Assembly: GCF_002575655.3 (NCBI RefSeq)
Contig: NC_053039.3
Span: forward strand, 238,554,622 to 238,618,621
Direction of reading: 5' to 3'
DNA: 64,000 nucleotides
Source: Aegilops tauschii subsp. strangulata
Lineage: Eukaryota > Streptophyta > Magnoliopsida > Poales > Poaceae
Shown here piece after piece: positions 10,681 to 22,532 of this stretch. The position numbers and the translations under genes were made by a program. The notes under the pieces are model-generated. The model was not told the DNA's origin. It did not search any database and saw only the letters and a program-made list of their open reading frames with translations. Position 1 is the first letter of the stretch, and each line of letters starts with the position of its first letter.

Positions 10681-11705
10681 TGATGGTAGCTAGAACTACG
10701 TCGGTATTTCCCCGAAGAGGGAGGGATGATGTAGCACAGCGATGGTAGAGTATTTCCTCAGTTATGAAACCAAGGTATCGAACCAGTAGGAGAACCGAGC
10801 AACACAACGTAAACAGTGCCTGCACACAAATAATAACACCTCGCAACCCGACGTGTTAAAGGGGTTGTCAATCCCTTTCGGGTAACGGCGCCAGAAATTG
10901 GCAAGCGGACGTGAGATAACTTGTAATAGGTTGAAATAATAGATCGCAAATAAAATAAATAAAGATGAAATGCAGCAAGGTATTTTTGTATTTTTTGGTT
11001 TAATAGATCTGAATAAAAATGCAAAGGAAAAGTAGACCGCAAGACAAATATATGAGAAAGAAGACCCGGGGGCCGTAGGTTTCACTAGTGGCTTCTCTCG
11101 AGAAAAATAGCAAACGGTGGGTAAACAAATTACTGTTGGGCAATTGATAGAACTTCAAATAATTATGATGATATCCAGGCAATGATCATTACATAGGCAT
11201 CACGTCCAAGATTAGTAGACCGACTCCTACCTGCATCTACTACTATTACTCCACACATCGACCGCTATCCCGCATGCATCTAGTGTATTAAGTTCAAGGA
11301 AAAACGGAGTAATCCAGTAAGAACGATGACATGATGTAGACAAGATCCGTTTATCTATATGGCGGTAGATATAGATCTCATCTTTTTATCCTTAGTAGCA
11401 ACGATATGTACGTGTCGTTTCCCCTTCTGTCACTGGGATCGAGCACCGTAAGATCGAACCCACTACCGGGCACCTCTTCCCACTGCAAGATAAATAGATC
11501 AAGTTGGCCAAACAAAACACAAATATCGGAGAAAAAATACGAGGCTATAAGAGATCATGCATACAAGAGATCAAAGAAACTCAAATAACTTTCATGGATA
11601 TAAAAAGATATGACTGATCATAAACTCAAGGTTCATCAGATCCCAACAAACACACCGCAAAAGAGTTACATCATATGGATCTCCAAGAGACCATTGTATT
11701 GAGAA

Positions 11706-11767
<62 letters not shown>

Positions 11768-12324
11768 TCTAGCTACTAACTACGGACCCGAAGGTCTACA
11801 AAGGACTACTCACGCATCATCAAAGAGGCACCAATGGAAGTGGTGAACCTCTCCGTGATGGTGTCTAGATTGGATCTGGTGGTTCTGGACTCTGCGGCGG
11901 CTGGATGAATATTTCAACGCTTGTTCTAGGGTTTCTGGATTATTGTGGTATTTATAGAGCAAAGAGGCGGTCCGGGGGGCACCCGAGGTGGGCACAACCC
12001 ACCAGGGCGCGCCTGGGCCTCCTGGCGCGCCCTCGTGGGTTGTGCCCCCCTCGGGGCACCCCCCAGGTGCAACCAGGGCCCATTGCCTTTCTTCTGGCCC
12101 ATAAAAAATCATCGTGGAGTTTCGTGGCATTTGGACTTCGTTTGATATTGATTTCCTGCGGTGTAAAAAACATGGAAAAACAACAACTGGCACTTGGCAC
12201 TATGCCAATAGGTTAGTACCAAAAAATGATATAAAATGACTATAAAATAATTATAAAACATCGAAGATTGATAATAAAACAGCATGGAACAATCAAAAAT
12301 TATAGATACGTTGGAGACATATCA
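10681..12324 (-). repeat. LTR (3' copy) of the Sabrina-like element
   Basis: The LTR is 1644 bases. On the minus strand it starts TGATATGTCTCCAACGTATC and ends GCTACCATCA, so the ends form TGAT...ATCA. The TATA box on the minus strand is CTATAAATACC (near 11950). It contains a long (GA)n run. On the minus strand it is preceded by the purine tract AAGCTTGGGGATGC. Compared with the LTR at 17059-18681 it shows scattered substitutions, a longer GA run and a 12-base insertion near 12238-12250. Confidence 0.9.
11709..11761. repeat. (GA)n microsatellite in LTR
   Basis: An uninterrupted GA dinucleotide run of about 25 repeats. The same site in the other LTR (about 18090-18130) has a shorter run, so it has changed length since insertion. 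Confidence 0.95.
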
Positions 12325-14658
12325 GCATCCCCAAGCTTAACTCCAACTCATCCTCGAGTAGGTAAGTGATAAAAAAAGAATTTTTTATGTGGAGTTCTGT
12401 TCATCAAGTTATATCATATTCTTTTTTTATAGCAAGGACATTTGGACTTTTATGTGATTCAAAGCAATAGTCTAGTTTTGACATAATAATTTAGATACTC
12501 AAGCATATCAACAAGCAACCATGTTTTTCAAAATATCAACACTAAAATAAGTTATCCCTAGCCCATCATTCTCAAACATTGATCCATTCATGAAACACAC
12601 TCGAATATTAACTACACCCAATACTTGAGCACGGTCCTATCGCCTCCTAGTTGGTGCTTTTTATGAGAGAAGATGGAGACTCAAATGTCAAAATAAAAAT
12701 TGCATAAAGTAAGAGAAAGGCCCTTCGCAGAGGGAAGTAGGGATTTGTAGAGGTGCCAGAGCTCAAAGCGAAAAATTAAAGATAAAAACGTTTTGGGAGG
12801 TGTATCCATCCGACCAACGAAAATGATTTAGAGTTCCGAACACTTTCCATGCTAGATATGCCATAGGCGGTTCCCAAACAGAAAATAAAGTTTATTCCTT
12901 TTTCCACCATTCTTTCACTTTCCATGGCTAGCCGTATCCACGGGTGCCCTCCATACCAACACTTTTCAAGGAATTTATTATTTGACAACATAAAGTAAAT
13001 TCAATTTTTGCATTTCGGGAGTGGGCATCCCTAAGACGTTTGCCTTACTCTCGTGCAATGACAAGTGAATAAACACTCATCTTGAGAATAATACATCTAG
13101 CATGGAAAATATTAGCCACCCGTTACCGTTCCGCGAGCGAAACAAACACACAAAAGAGAAGTTTATTTTGAAAATTAGAGATGGCACATGGAAATTTGGT
13201 TAGAACGGCAAAAGAGTACCGCATATAGGTAGATATAGTGGACTCATGTGGCAAAACTGGTTTAAAGGATTTTGGATGCACAAGTAGAGGTCATACTTAG
13301 TGCAAAATGAAGGCTAGCAAAAGATTGGGAAGCGACCAACGAAGAAACGAATAATCTCATAAGCAAGCATTAAGCATAATTAACACCGAATAATGCACCA
13401 CAAGTAGGATATAATTTTCATTGCATGATTATTGACTTTCATGCATGCATAGGGAATCACAAACCTTAACACCAATATTCCTACTAGAGCACAATTACTC
13501 ATCAACATAACTCACATATCACATCATCATATCTCAAAACTATTACTAAGAATCAAGTTTATTTTGTCCAATGATCTTCATGACATTTTTTCCTTACTTC
13601 TTTATCCTTCTTGGATATCTATCACTTTGGGACTAATTTTTATGTGTTGCTTTTCATAAGCTCAAACAAATATAAGTGAAGATCATGAGCATAACAAATT
13701 TTATTTCTCTCAAAATAATTTAAGTGAAGCAAGAGAGAATTTCTTCAAAATTAACAAAGCACACCGTGCTCAAAAAGATATAAGTGAAGCACTAGAGCAA
13801 GTCCTAGCTCATAAAATATTTAAGTGAAGCATAGAGAGCAATTCTAACAAGTCATGATAATATTTTGGTTCTCTCAAATAGGTGTGTCCAGCAAGGATTG
13901 ATGACTTAAAACGCAAAATAAAGCAAGCAAAGACACATATCATACAAGACGCTCCAAGCAAAACACATATCATGTGACGAATAAAAATATAGCCTCGAGT
14001 AAAATACCGATAGTTGTTGGAAGAAAGCGGGGATGCCACTCGGGGGCATCCCCAAGCTTAGTTGGTTGCTCATTCTTGGATAATAGCTTGGGATGCTGGG
14101 GCATCCCCAAGATTAGGCTCTTCCATCCTTTCTTCATCCAACGTAAGAAACCCAAAACTTGAAAACTTCGATCACACAAAACTCAACAAAACCTTCGTGA
14201 GATCCGTTAGTGCAAGAAAAATAAATCACTACTATAAGTGCTGTATCAAACCAATTCATATTTTGTTTTTGTATTGTATTCCAACTTTTCTATGGCAAAA
14301 ACTCATCAAAGAAAACCATAGAGCCATCAAAATAAGCACACAACACAAAGAAAACAGAATTTGTCAAAACAGAACAGTCTGTAGCAATCTGATTTGTTCG
14401 AATACTTCTGGAACTCCAAAAATTCTGAAAAACAAGGACAACCTGTATAATTTGTATATTGATATTCTGCAAAAAGAATTAACATTTGATAACGTTCTGG
14501 TGAATTTTAACAATTATTTTTGTGAGCACAAAGTTTATGTCTTTTTCAGCAAGATCAAACAACTATCACCCAAGAAGATCCTATTGGTTCTACTTGGCAC
14601 AAACACTAATTAAAACACAAAAAACACAATCATAACAGTAGCATAATTGTGTTAACAC
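12325..14658 (-). other. 3' noncoding internal region of the Sabrina-like element
   Basis: No gene is supported in these 2.3 kb; the region is AT-rich with many stops in all frames. Two imperfect palindromes (14029-14059 and 14087-14111) repeat the GGGGATGCC / GGCATCCCC motif, and one of them contains the same 14 bases as the purine tract beside the LTR (AAGCTTGGGGATGC on the minus strand, 12325-12338). Short degenerate repeats of 'ataagtgaagca' type occur at about 13670-13830 (on plus: ATATAAGTGAAGCA, TTTAAGTGAAGCA). Confidence 0.7.
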
Positions 14659-15816
14659 TCAATAACAGAAAGCAAAAAGCAAAAAAAAATTATTCATTGG
14701 GTTGCCTCCCAACAAGCGCTGTAGTTTTACGCCCTTAGCTAGGCATAAAGCAAGGATCTTAGTTTTGTCATCCTTGGTTTGAGATCCATAAGATGCCCTC
14801 ATGATTGATTCATAAGGTGGCCTGATTTTTGCTCTAGGAAAGTGTTCCATGCCCTTCCTCAAAGGAAATTGGAACTTAATATTGCCTTCTTTCATGTCAA
14901 TCACGGCACCGATAGTGCGTAAAAACGGTCTACCAAAAATAATTGGACAAGACAGATTGCAATCAATATCAAGAACAATAAAATCTATGGGCACATAATT
15001 CCTATTTGCAAGAATAAGACCATCATTAATTCTTCCCATAGGCTTTTTAATAGTAGAATCCGCCAAATGCAAATTCAAGGAACATTCTTCAAGATTGGTA
15101 AGACCAAGCACATCACATAGAGATTTCGGAATTGTAGAAACACTAGCACCCAAGTCACATAAAGCCAAACACTCATAATTTTTAATCTTGACTTTGATAG
15201 TAGGTTCCCATTCATCATGTAATTTTCTAGGAATTGAAACTTCTAATTCCAATTTTTCTTCTAAAGCGTTCATCATAGCATCAACAATATGTTTAGTAAA
15301 AGCTTTATTTTGTTCATAAGCATGGGGTGAATTTATCATGGATTGAAACAAAGAAATACAATCAATCAAAGAGCAACTATCATAATTAAAGTCTTTGTAA
15401 TCCAAAAGAGTGGGCACGTCACTAGCTAAAGTTTTGACCTCTCCAAACCCACTTTTATCAATTTTCTCAACAAGATTTTCACCCTCCGAAATATTGGGAC
15501 GCCTTCTACCTAAAGTTGACTCTTCTCCAGTCCCTTTTTCATCATTCTTAACTTTACTAAACAAGGGATCAATAGAGGAAACACCAATCATTTTTAGATC
15601 GTCATCACTGTTGCAAGAATAATCACTAGAAAAAGCTTTTTCTAAGAATTCTCTTTTAGCTCTAAGCATAGCAGTTCTTTTCTTACTTTCATCCATAGAA
15701 ACATAAAGAGTTTTAATTGATTCGTCTACTTTAGGCACAAAGATTTTCATCTTGAGATTCTCCACATCATGAGCAATTCTATCAACACTTCTAGACAAAT
15801 CATCAATCTTATTCAA
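14659..15816 (-). CDS. Aspartic-protease-like ORF of the Sabrina-like element
   Basis: This 385-codon minus-strand frame is open throughout. Residues about 1-60 form a charged, coiled-coil-like part. The retropepsin-like domain spans about residues 205-330: CDLGASVSTIP with the active-site aspartate at residue 221 (the DLG form is usual for Athila-type proteases) and FGRPFLRTIGAVID as the flap-side block. It would process the Gag precursor. The frame ends with LLGGNPMN followed by a stop; in autonomous relatives reverse transcriptase would follow, but here noncoding sequence does. Probably this frame is the continuation of gag and not a separate protein: the ATG at 15816 may be internal, and a stop plus about 45 bases separate it from the gag frame. 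Confidence 0.75.
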   Translation of the reverse strand: MNKIDDLSRSVDRIAHDVENLKMKIFVPKVDESIKTLYVSMDESKKRTAMLRAKREFLEKAFSSDYSCNSDDDLKMIGVSSIDPLFSKVKNDEKGTGEESTLGRRRPNISEGENLVEKIDKSGFGEVKTLASDVPTLLDYKDFNYDSCSLIDCISLFQSMINSPHAYEQNKAFTKHIVDAMMNALEEKLELEVSIPRKLHDEWEPTIKVKIKNYECLALCDLGASVSTIPKSLCDVLGLTNLEECSLNLHLADSTIKKPMGRINDGLILANRNYVPIDFIVLDIDCNLSCPIIFGRPFLRTIGAVIDMKEGNIKFQFPLRKGMEHFPRAKIRPPYESIMRASYGSQTKDDKTKILALCLAKGVKLQRLLGGNPMNNFFLLFAFCY

Positions 15817-15861
15817 CTTTTCTTCTATGGAAGTGTTGAAATTTTTTTGTGTATTGATAAA

Positions 15862-16863
15862 TTATTTAATATTATTCTCAAGATCTGATGTGTTCCTATT
15901 ATTATTGTAAGATTGATTTCCATAGGAATTATCATAATTATTAGAGGAATTACTAGGAAAAGGCCTAGGATTAAAATTACCTCTATAAGCATTATTATTG
16001 AAATTATTGCGAGAAATAAAATTCACATCAATGGCATCACTATTTTGCTCAATCAAAGTAGACAAAGGCATATCATTAAAATCAATAGGAGCACTTTTAC
16101 AAGCAACCAATTTCATAAGAGCATCAATTTTATCACTCAAAGAAGAAATTTCTTCAAGCGAATTAACTTTTTTACTAGTAGGAGCTCTTTCGGTATGCCA
16201 TTGTGAATAATTTGCCATGATATCGTCAAGCAATTTGGTGGCTTCACCCAAAGTAATTTCCATAAAAGTACCACCCGCAGTGGAATCTAAAAGATTACGA
16301 GAAACAAAATTCAATCCCGCGTAAATTTTTTGTATGATCATCCAAAGATTTAACCCATGAGTTGGGCAATTCCTTAGCATCATTTTCATCCTTTCCCAAG
16401 ATTGTGCAACATGCTCATGTTCAAGTTGCTTGAAATTCATGATGTGGGTTCTAAGGGGAATAATTTTTGCGGGAGGAAAATACTTAGTGATAAAACCATC
16501 TTTGCACTTGTTCCAAGAATCGGTACTATTGCGAGGCAAAGAAGAGAACCATTTTTTGCAGAATCACGCAAAGAGAACAAAAATAATTTCATCTTGACCA
16601 CATCATTGTCCACATCTTTTTTTCTTTTGCATATCGCATAATTCCATGAAGGTATTAAGATGGGACGCGGCATCCTCATTAGGAGTACCGGGAAATTGGT
16701 CTTTCATAACAAGATTCAGCAAAGTGGTATTAATATCACAAGTCTCCGCACTAGTTGCGGGAGGAGCAAGCGGAGTGCCAATAAAATCATTGTTTTTGGT
16801 ATTTGAGAAATCACATAATTTTGTGTTCTCTTGAGTCATGATGACCACACAACAAGATTGCAC
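15862..16863 (-). pseudogene. Gag of the Sabrina-like element, with frameshifts
   Basis: The N-terminus starts at 16863 close to the leader and continues with MTQENTKLCDF and the Athila-like block GTPNEDAASHLNTFMELCDM. The frame breaks at a poly-T/poly-A run near 16614-16622, passes through a second frame (16679-16540) and resumes at 16539-15862 with FITKYFPPAKIIPLR, MNFKQLEHEHVAQSWERM and an Asn-rich tail that usually precedes the zinc knuckle. At least two frameshifts make it nonfunctional. The capsid core (SWERMK...CPTHGL) is well conserved and is the main evidence for the Athila lineage. Confidence 0.8.
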
Positions 16864-17058
16864 TCAAAAATAGATCCGGCAAGAAAACGGCGAACGAAAA
16901 AAGAGAGGCGAATAAAACGGCAAATTTTTGTGTGAAGTGGGGGAGAGGAAAACGAGAGGCAAATGGAAAATAATGTAAATTCCAAGGAGATGAGATTTGT
17001 GATTAGGAACCTGGTTATGTTGAAGATCCTCCCCGGCAACGGCACCAGAAATTCTCCT

Positions 17059-18084
17059 TGATGGTAGCTAGAACTACGTCGGTATTTCCCCGGAGAGGGA
17101 GGGATGATGTAGCACAGCGACGGTAGAGTATTTCCCTCAGTTATGAAACCAAGGTATCGAACCAGTAGGAGAACCAAGCAACCCAACGTAAACAACGCCT
17201 GCACACAAATAACAACACCTCGCAACCCGACGTGTTAAAGGGGTTGTCAATCCCTTTCGGGCAACGGCGCCAGAAATTGGCAAGCGGACGTGCGATAAAT
17301 TGTAATAGATTGAAATAATAGATCACAAATAAAATAAATAAAGATAAAATGCAGCAAGGTATTTTTGTATTTTTTGGTTTAATAGATCTGAATAAAAATG
17401 CAAAGGAAAAGTAGACCGCAAAACAAATATATGAGAAAGAAGACCCGGGGGGCGTAGGTTTCACTAGTGGCTTCTCTCGAGAAAAATAGCAAACAGTGGG
17501 TAAACAAATTACTGTTGGGCAATTGATAGAACTTCAAATAATTATGACGATATCCAGGCAATGATCATTACATAGGCATCTCGTCCAAGATTAGTAGACC
17601 GACTCCTGCCTACATCTACTACTATTACTCCACACATCGACCGCTATCTAGCATGCATCTAGTGTATTAAGTTCAAGGAAAAATGGAGTAATGCAATAAG
17701 AACGATGACATGATGTAGACAAGATCCGTTTATCTATATGGCGGTAGATATAGATCTCATTTTTTTATCCTTAGTAGCAACGATATGTACGTGTCGTTTC
17801 CCCTTCTGTCACTGGGATCGAGCACCGTAAGATCGAACCCACTACCGGGCACCTCTTCCCATTGCAAGATAAATAGATCAAGTTGGCCAAACAAAACCCA
17901 AATATCGGAGAAGAAACACGAGGCTATAAGAGATCATGCATATAAGAGATCAAACAAACTCAAATAACTTTCATGGATATAAAATGATATGACTGATCAT
18001 AAACTCAAAGCTCATCAGATCCCAACAAACACACCGCAAAAGAGTTACATCATATGGATCTCCAAGAGACCATTGTATTGAGAA

Positions 18085-18136
<52 letters not shown>

Positions 18137-18681
18137 TCTAGCTACTAACTACGGACCCGAAGGTCTACAAAGGACTACTCACGCATCATCGGAGAGGCAC
18201 CAATGGAAGTGGTGAACCCCTCCGTGATGGTTTCTAGATTGGATCTGGTGGTTCTGGACTCTGCGGCGGCTGGATGAATATTTCGACGCTTGTTCTAGGG
18301 TTTCTGGAATATTGTGGTATTTATAGAGCAAAGAGGCGGTCTGGGGGGCACCCGAGGTGGGCACAACCCACCAGGGCGCGCCTGGGCCTCCTGGCGCGCC
18401 CTGGTGGTTGTGCCCCCCTCGGGGCACCCCCTGGTGCAACCAGGACCCATTGCCTTTCTTCTGGCCCATAAAAAATCATCGTGGAGTTTCGTGGCATTTG
18501 GACTTCGTTTGATATTGATTTCCTGCGATGTAAAAAACATGGAAAAAACAGCAACTGGCACTTGGCACTATGTCAATAGGTTAGTACCAAAAAATAATAT
18601 AAAATGATTATAAAACATCCAAGATTGATTATAAAACAGCATGGAATAATGAAAAATTATAGATACGTTGGAGACGTATCA
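17059..18681 (-). repeat. LTR (5' copy) of the Sabrina-like element
   Basis: The LTR is 1623 bases. On the minus strand it starts TGATACGTCTCCAACGTATC at 18681 and ends GCTACCATCA at 17059. It is followed on the minus strand by the primer binding site region near 17047-17058 (here GGTGCCGTTGCC, one base off the other copy). LINE coding sequence starts at 18682. It aligns with 10681-12324 along its whole length, with a few percent of differences by eye. Confidence 0.9.
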
Positions 18682-20010
18682 ATCATATGGCAAATAGGCT
18701 GCCAAAGTGGAAGGCAGCACTCATGCCAAAGAGTGGCCGGCTAACTTTGGTTCAATCCGTGCTCTGCGCCATGCCAATCCATGCTATGATGGCATTAGAT
18801 CTCCCGATGAAAACTATCGCATCTATGAACAAGATTTGCAGAGTCTTCTTGTGGTGTAGGAGAGCGGAAGCGAATGGTGGCAACTGTGCGGTTGCATGGG
18901 ACATGGTTTGCTCGCCCAAGTGGGCAGGTGGCTTGGGGCTGCGAAGTCTAAGATGGATGAACATCGCCATGCAGGCCCGTTGGCTGTGGCTACAAAGGAT
19001 AGATGAGTCAAGGCCGTGGAGCGAGTTTCGAATAAAAGTCACGGATGATGCAAGACTGCTGTGCCAGGCAGCTATGAGGAGTACAGCGTGGTCGGGCCGC
19101 ACAACATTTTTTGGGAAGACAAATGGTTAGATGGTCGGAGAGTTCAGGAGATTGCACCGCGTGTGTATGACCTAGTTTCACCTAGAACATGCAGGACGAG
19201 GTTGGTTTGCTCGGCCATGGAGAGTGGATCTTGGGTGATGGATTTCGCCCAACTTTGGGCTGGACACCCTGCATGAATTCCTCACGCTCTGGCAGGTGGT
19301 TTGTGCTTGGGTGGCATCCGAGGACGATGCGCCCGATGAGATTAAGTGGTCGTGGGAGGCGAACGGGCGGTTCTCTGTGAGATCAGCGTATGCGGCTAGA
19401 TTTTGGGGAAGAGAGGTAATCCCAACAGCGGACTTGACATGAAAGTCGCGTGCTCCTTTGCAATGCAGATTCTTCACTTGGTTGGCCATGAAAGACAGAT
19501 GCTGGACCTCGGACCGTCTTGCACGGAGAGGCCTACCGCATCAAGCCGCATGCCCTTTCTGTGATCAAGAGGAGGAAACGATCAATCATCTTATGCTCAC
19601 GTGTGTGTTCACTAGAACAATCTGGGCGGCTATTTGTGTTGCGCCGGATTCACCAGCTTGGATCCCATCTGCCCAAGACTCACTGGTGGAGTGGACGATT
19701 GACAAGCGTGGATCGAACAATGTGAGTACGAAGGACCTGCGCACCATTTTTGCACGTACGTGGTGGGAGTTGTGAAAGCATAGGAATGCAATCATCTTTG
19801 AGGGTGCACGGCCATCGGTTCTTCAGTTGCTACAAAAGATTTGTTATGAGGGTTTGGTTTGGTCCTTTTCCGAGTTACTAAAAGGGAATGCAACTCCCTT
19901 CTTTAGTAGGGTAGAGAAGTGAGTGAATGGAGAGGATTAGCATGTATTGATAACCCTGTAAACTACGCTGGAGGCACTCTTTACTTATCTTCTTTAATAC
20001 AGTATATGAT
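18682..20010 (+). pseudogene. LINE ORF2 C-terminal part and 3' UTR
   Basis: Plus-strand coding with frameshifts: ANRLPKWKAALMPKSGRL at 18687, SPKWAGGLGLRSLRWMN, then a frame change near 19061 (PHNIFWEDKWLDGR), another near 19280-19455, and the zf-RVT zinc-binding region at 19458-19775 (RCWTSDRLARRGLP, ACPFCDQEEETINHL). The frame could end at a TGA near 19921. The 3' UTR probably runs to about 20010; its end is not sharply marked and no clear poly(A) tail is seen. Same strand and type as the LINE piece ending at 10513. Confidence 0.82.
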
Positions 20011-20158
20011 CCATGTCCATCTGTCGGGACAGTATCCACTCACTGCGCTGCCCATCTTAAAACATACACGTGCAAATCCTAATAAACGAGTATTTAAATC
20101 CCGAGTTGATTAGAATATGACTGTGCGAATCTATAGGCTAAGTTTGGCATCGATTTCG

Positions 20159-21670
20159 TCATGGTTGTGGACTTATGGTGTTTGTATCCTTCCTGCGAGC
20201 TTCATCCGAACTTTGGACCTCCATGACGAAGCTTCGGAGGTTTCTTTCCGCCGGCCCTCCGGGAGCCATTGCATCCCGCGCCATCCCTTTCAGAGACTCC
20301 ACTTTTTTCCTGACCTCCACGGCCCTCGCGCCGTCGCCCATGACCAGCTCAACGCACCTCGCCAGCTCCGGCCCGGAGAAGATGCCCTCGCCGTTGCGCT
20401 CTCCCCTAACGCCGGCAGCCCACTCCTCCTCTATCAACATCGCGTTCGTCGGCTGGTCGAACGTGCTCGGCGCGGCGACGACAGCCACGCCCAGCGCCAT
20501 GGCCTCGAGCGTCGAGTTCCACCCGCAGTGGGTGACGAAGCACCCCACGGACGGGTGCGAGAGGACCTCCGGCTGGTCGCACCACTCCACCACCATGCCC
20601 TTCCTCTCCTGCACAACGTCCTCGAGGCAGCGGCTCACGTCCTCCTGCCGCCCGTCCTTGCGCACCACGAGCAGGTACGGCCGTCCGCACCGCCGCAGCC
20701 CGTCCGCGATCTCCTCCATCTGCTGCTTGCTGTACGTCCATATGCTGCCGAACGAGACGTACACCACCGACCTCGCCGGCTGCGCCCCGAGCCACTCCAT
20801 GTACCTCATCTTGTCGTCACCAGCGTGGTTAAACAGATGGATCCGCGCGTCGGCCGAAGACCCGACCACGGGGCCGACGGCGAACACATCCATGTGCTCC
20901 CTCATGGCCGCCAGCGCTGCCGGCTCCAGTTCGTCGAAAGTGTTCACGAGGACCTTGACATTCCGCCTCTGCTCGTCCATGAACTCGAACAGCTCACAGA
21001 ACACCGCGTTGACGACCTTGCCCACCTCACCTCCGGTCGTGTCGACGAGGAATGACGGGAAGTCACGGATCCTGAGAGGCCTGCTCAGCCCGGGCAGAGT
21101 CACCTCGTACGCGGGGTCGGCGGCGTGGGACGCGATGAGCTCGCCGTAACCGTGGAAGTAGTGGTAGTAGGTGGCGAGGACGGTTGCCGGCTGTATCCAA
21201 AACACGGCCAACGGGATGGCGTGCTCCCGCGCGACGTCCAGTGCCCAGGGGAGCATCATGCTGCACACGATGCACGTAACGGGCCGGCCGCGGGAGGCGA
21301 GGCGCGCGACGACCTCAAAGAGGCTCTCGGCGGACGCGCGGCGGCGGCGCGCCCTCTCCTCGGGGCCCCTGGCGGTGGTGCCGTCGTCGACGCCGTCGGA
21401 GAAGGGAAGGGAGGAGATGGCACCGTCTGCGGCCTCCGCCCCCTCCGGCTCGCCGTTGCCGGACAAAGGGAACATGCGGCGGTGGGTGAACAGCGGGACC
21501 GAGAGCGTGGCGAGGACGGGGCCTGAGCCGTCCGCATCGTGGAGCTGCACGAGGCGGCGCGCGAGGACGCGGCACGGGTTGAGGTGGCTCTGGATGCCGT
21601 AGGCCACGATGAGGAAGTGGGGGCGCCCGCCGTCGCCTGGGCCGTGCTGCTGGCGTTCCGCGTCGGCCAT
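20159..21670 (-). CDS. UDP-glycosyltransferase, family 1 (UGT75-like)
   Basis: This single-exon gene encodes 503 residues, the normal length for a plant UGT, with no internal stop. Such cytosolic enzymes move glucose from UDP-glucose to small acceptors (phenolics, hormones, terpenoids). The likely catalytic histidine is His29 in AYGIQSHLNP (usually QGHxNP). The 44-residue UDP-sugar-binding PSPG box is at about 363-406: it begins WCDQPEVLSHPSVGCF, has THCGWNSTLEAMALG in the middle and ends with DQ. The terminal Gln favours UDP-glucose by family rule. The block LPWALDVA...YWIQP-type (here FWIQPATVLATYYHYFHGY) resembles UGT75 enzymes. PSPG position GVP is GVA here. The gene is GC-rich, unlike its TE neighbours' noncoding parts. 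The start at 21670 gives 17 residues before the first beta strand. The acceptor cannot be told from sequence. Confidence 0.93.
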   Translation of the reverse strand: MADAERQQHGPGDGGRPHFLIVAYGIQSHLNPCRVLARRLVQLHDADGSGPVLATLSVPLFTHRRMFPLSGNGEPEGAEAADGAISSLPFSDGVDDGTTARGPEERARRRRASAESLFEVVARLASRGRPVTCIVCSMMLPWALDVAREHAIPLAVFWIQPATVLATYYHYFHGYGELIASHAADPAYEVTLPGLSRPLRIRDFPSFLVDTTGGEVGKVVNAVFCELFEFMDEQRRNVKVLVNTFDELEPAALAAMREHMDVFAVGPVVGSSADARIHLFNHAGDDKMRYMEWLGAQPARSVVYVSFGSIWTYSKQQMEEIADGLRRCGRPYLLVVRKDGRQEDVSRCLEDVVQERKGMVVEWCDQPEVLSHPSVGCFVTHCGWNSTLEAMALGVAVVAAPSTFDQPTNAMLIEEEWAAGVRGERNGEGIFSGPELARCVELVMGDGARAVEVRKKVESLKGMARDAMAPGGPAERNLRSFVMEVQSSDEARRKDTNTISPQP

Positions 21671-22142
21671 GACAAGGCAAGTCGATCGGGTAGTGTGTGT
21701 GCCGCGTGTGTGTGTCTGTGGACTGTGGCTCTTAAATGGTTGGGAAAATCGTCGAGCTGGAAAGAGTCAGAGTGAGTGTGACCGTGAGCGTGCTTGAAGA
21801 CGAAGCTCACCAATCACCACCAGCTCGCTGAATTCCTTGACCGGGTCAACAATTGTGAGGTCAGCACTGACGGTACGCTGGCTGACATGTCCGAGCAATC
21901 GATCTGCTAGCAGGAGAAGGCGCAGCCGAAAATTGAGCGGACCGGCACCTACCGAGCCAACCAGCGAGTGACACCTCACAACGTATACTTATTTATGTTT
22001 TGTATAAAGAACCTTTCCCTTGTTTAAGAAATGCAGGGTTTCAGCAGCTCACCAACCACTATGTAACTTTACATGCAGGAGCACCCACCACAATGTAACC
22101 CTAATATGGCAGACCCGTTCTCTCTCTTCTCTCACACAATAA
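21671..22142 (-). promoter_or_regulatory. Upstream region of the UGT gene
   Basis: No coding region is supported. Upstream of the ATG (minus strand) there is a short CA-rich leader (about 21690-21730) and a weak TATA-like CATTTAAGAG near 21730-21740. Only about 470 bases separate the gene start from the terminal inverted repeat of a Harbinger element at 22143, so the proximal promoter is short. The promoter assignment is inference. Confidence 0.35.
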
Positions 22143-22532
22143 GAGCAACTTCAACAGGCGGACCTGAACAGACGGCGTATTTGTCCGTTTTTTGTCCGTT
22201 TGGTCGGCCGCCCGCCCGGCGTCCGCCCAGTTTTGCATTTGGGTCGGCAGTGCGCCCAACGCGCCGACCCATTTCATGTCCGCATTCAATTTTTTTTTAA
22301 AGAAGGCCCGCGGCCGATCATTCCAGCGGCCATGTCTCATGCCGGTACCATGCCAGCGCCGGCATACAATGCCGACTTCAGAAAATATCACCACAGTTCA
22401 TGCTGGCGCACTCGCCAGCCGGCCGGCACACATGCCAGCACACAAAAAGGGGTGGGACTTGAGTTCGACCACGCCGTGGTCATGCCGGCACACCTGCCGG
22501 CATACAAAAAAGATGGCGCTCGCCGCCATAGA

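Larger units (their letters stand above)
10514..18681 (-). mobile_element. Sabrina-like (Athila-lineage) Gypsy element without pol, plus a leader stub of a second unit
   Basis: Minus-strand order: LTR (18681-17059), primer binding site and leader (17058-16864), gag (16863-15862), protease-like ORF (15816-14659), noncoding 3' region (14658-12325), purine tract, LTR (12324-10681), and then again a primer binding site and about 165 bases of leader (10680-10514). No reverse transcriptase, RNase H or integrase is present, so it was non-autonomous. The extra PBS/leader beyond the 3' LTR shows that the element was part of an LTR-internal-LTR-internal chain whose far end was deleted together with part of the LINE. 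Confidence 0.85.

Noticed and set aside
20117..21149. Long plus-strand ORFs (312 and 324 codons) over the UGT gene
   Set aside because: They are antisense shadows of a GC-rich gene (Arg/Pro/Ser/His-rich, no domain); the minus-strand UGT explains the sequence fully.
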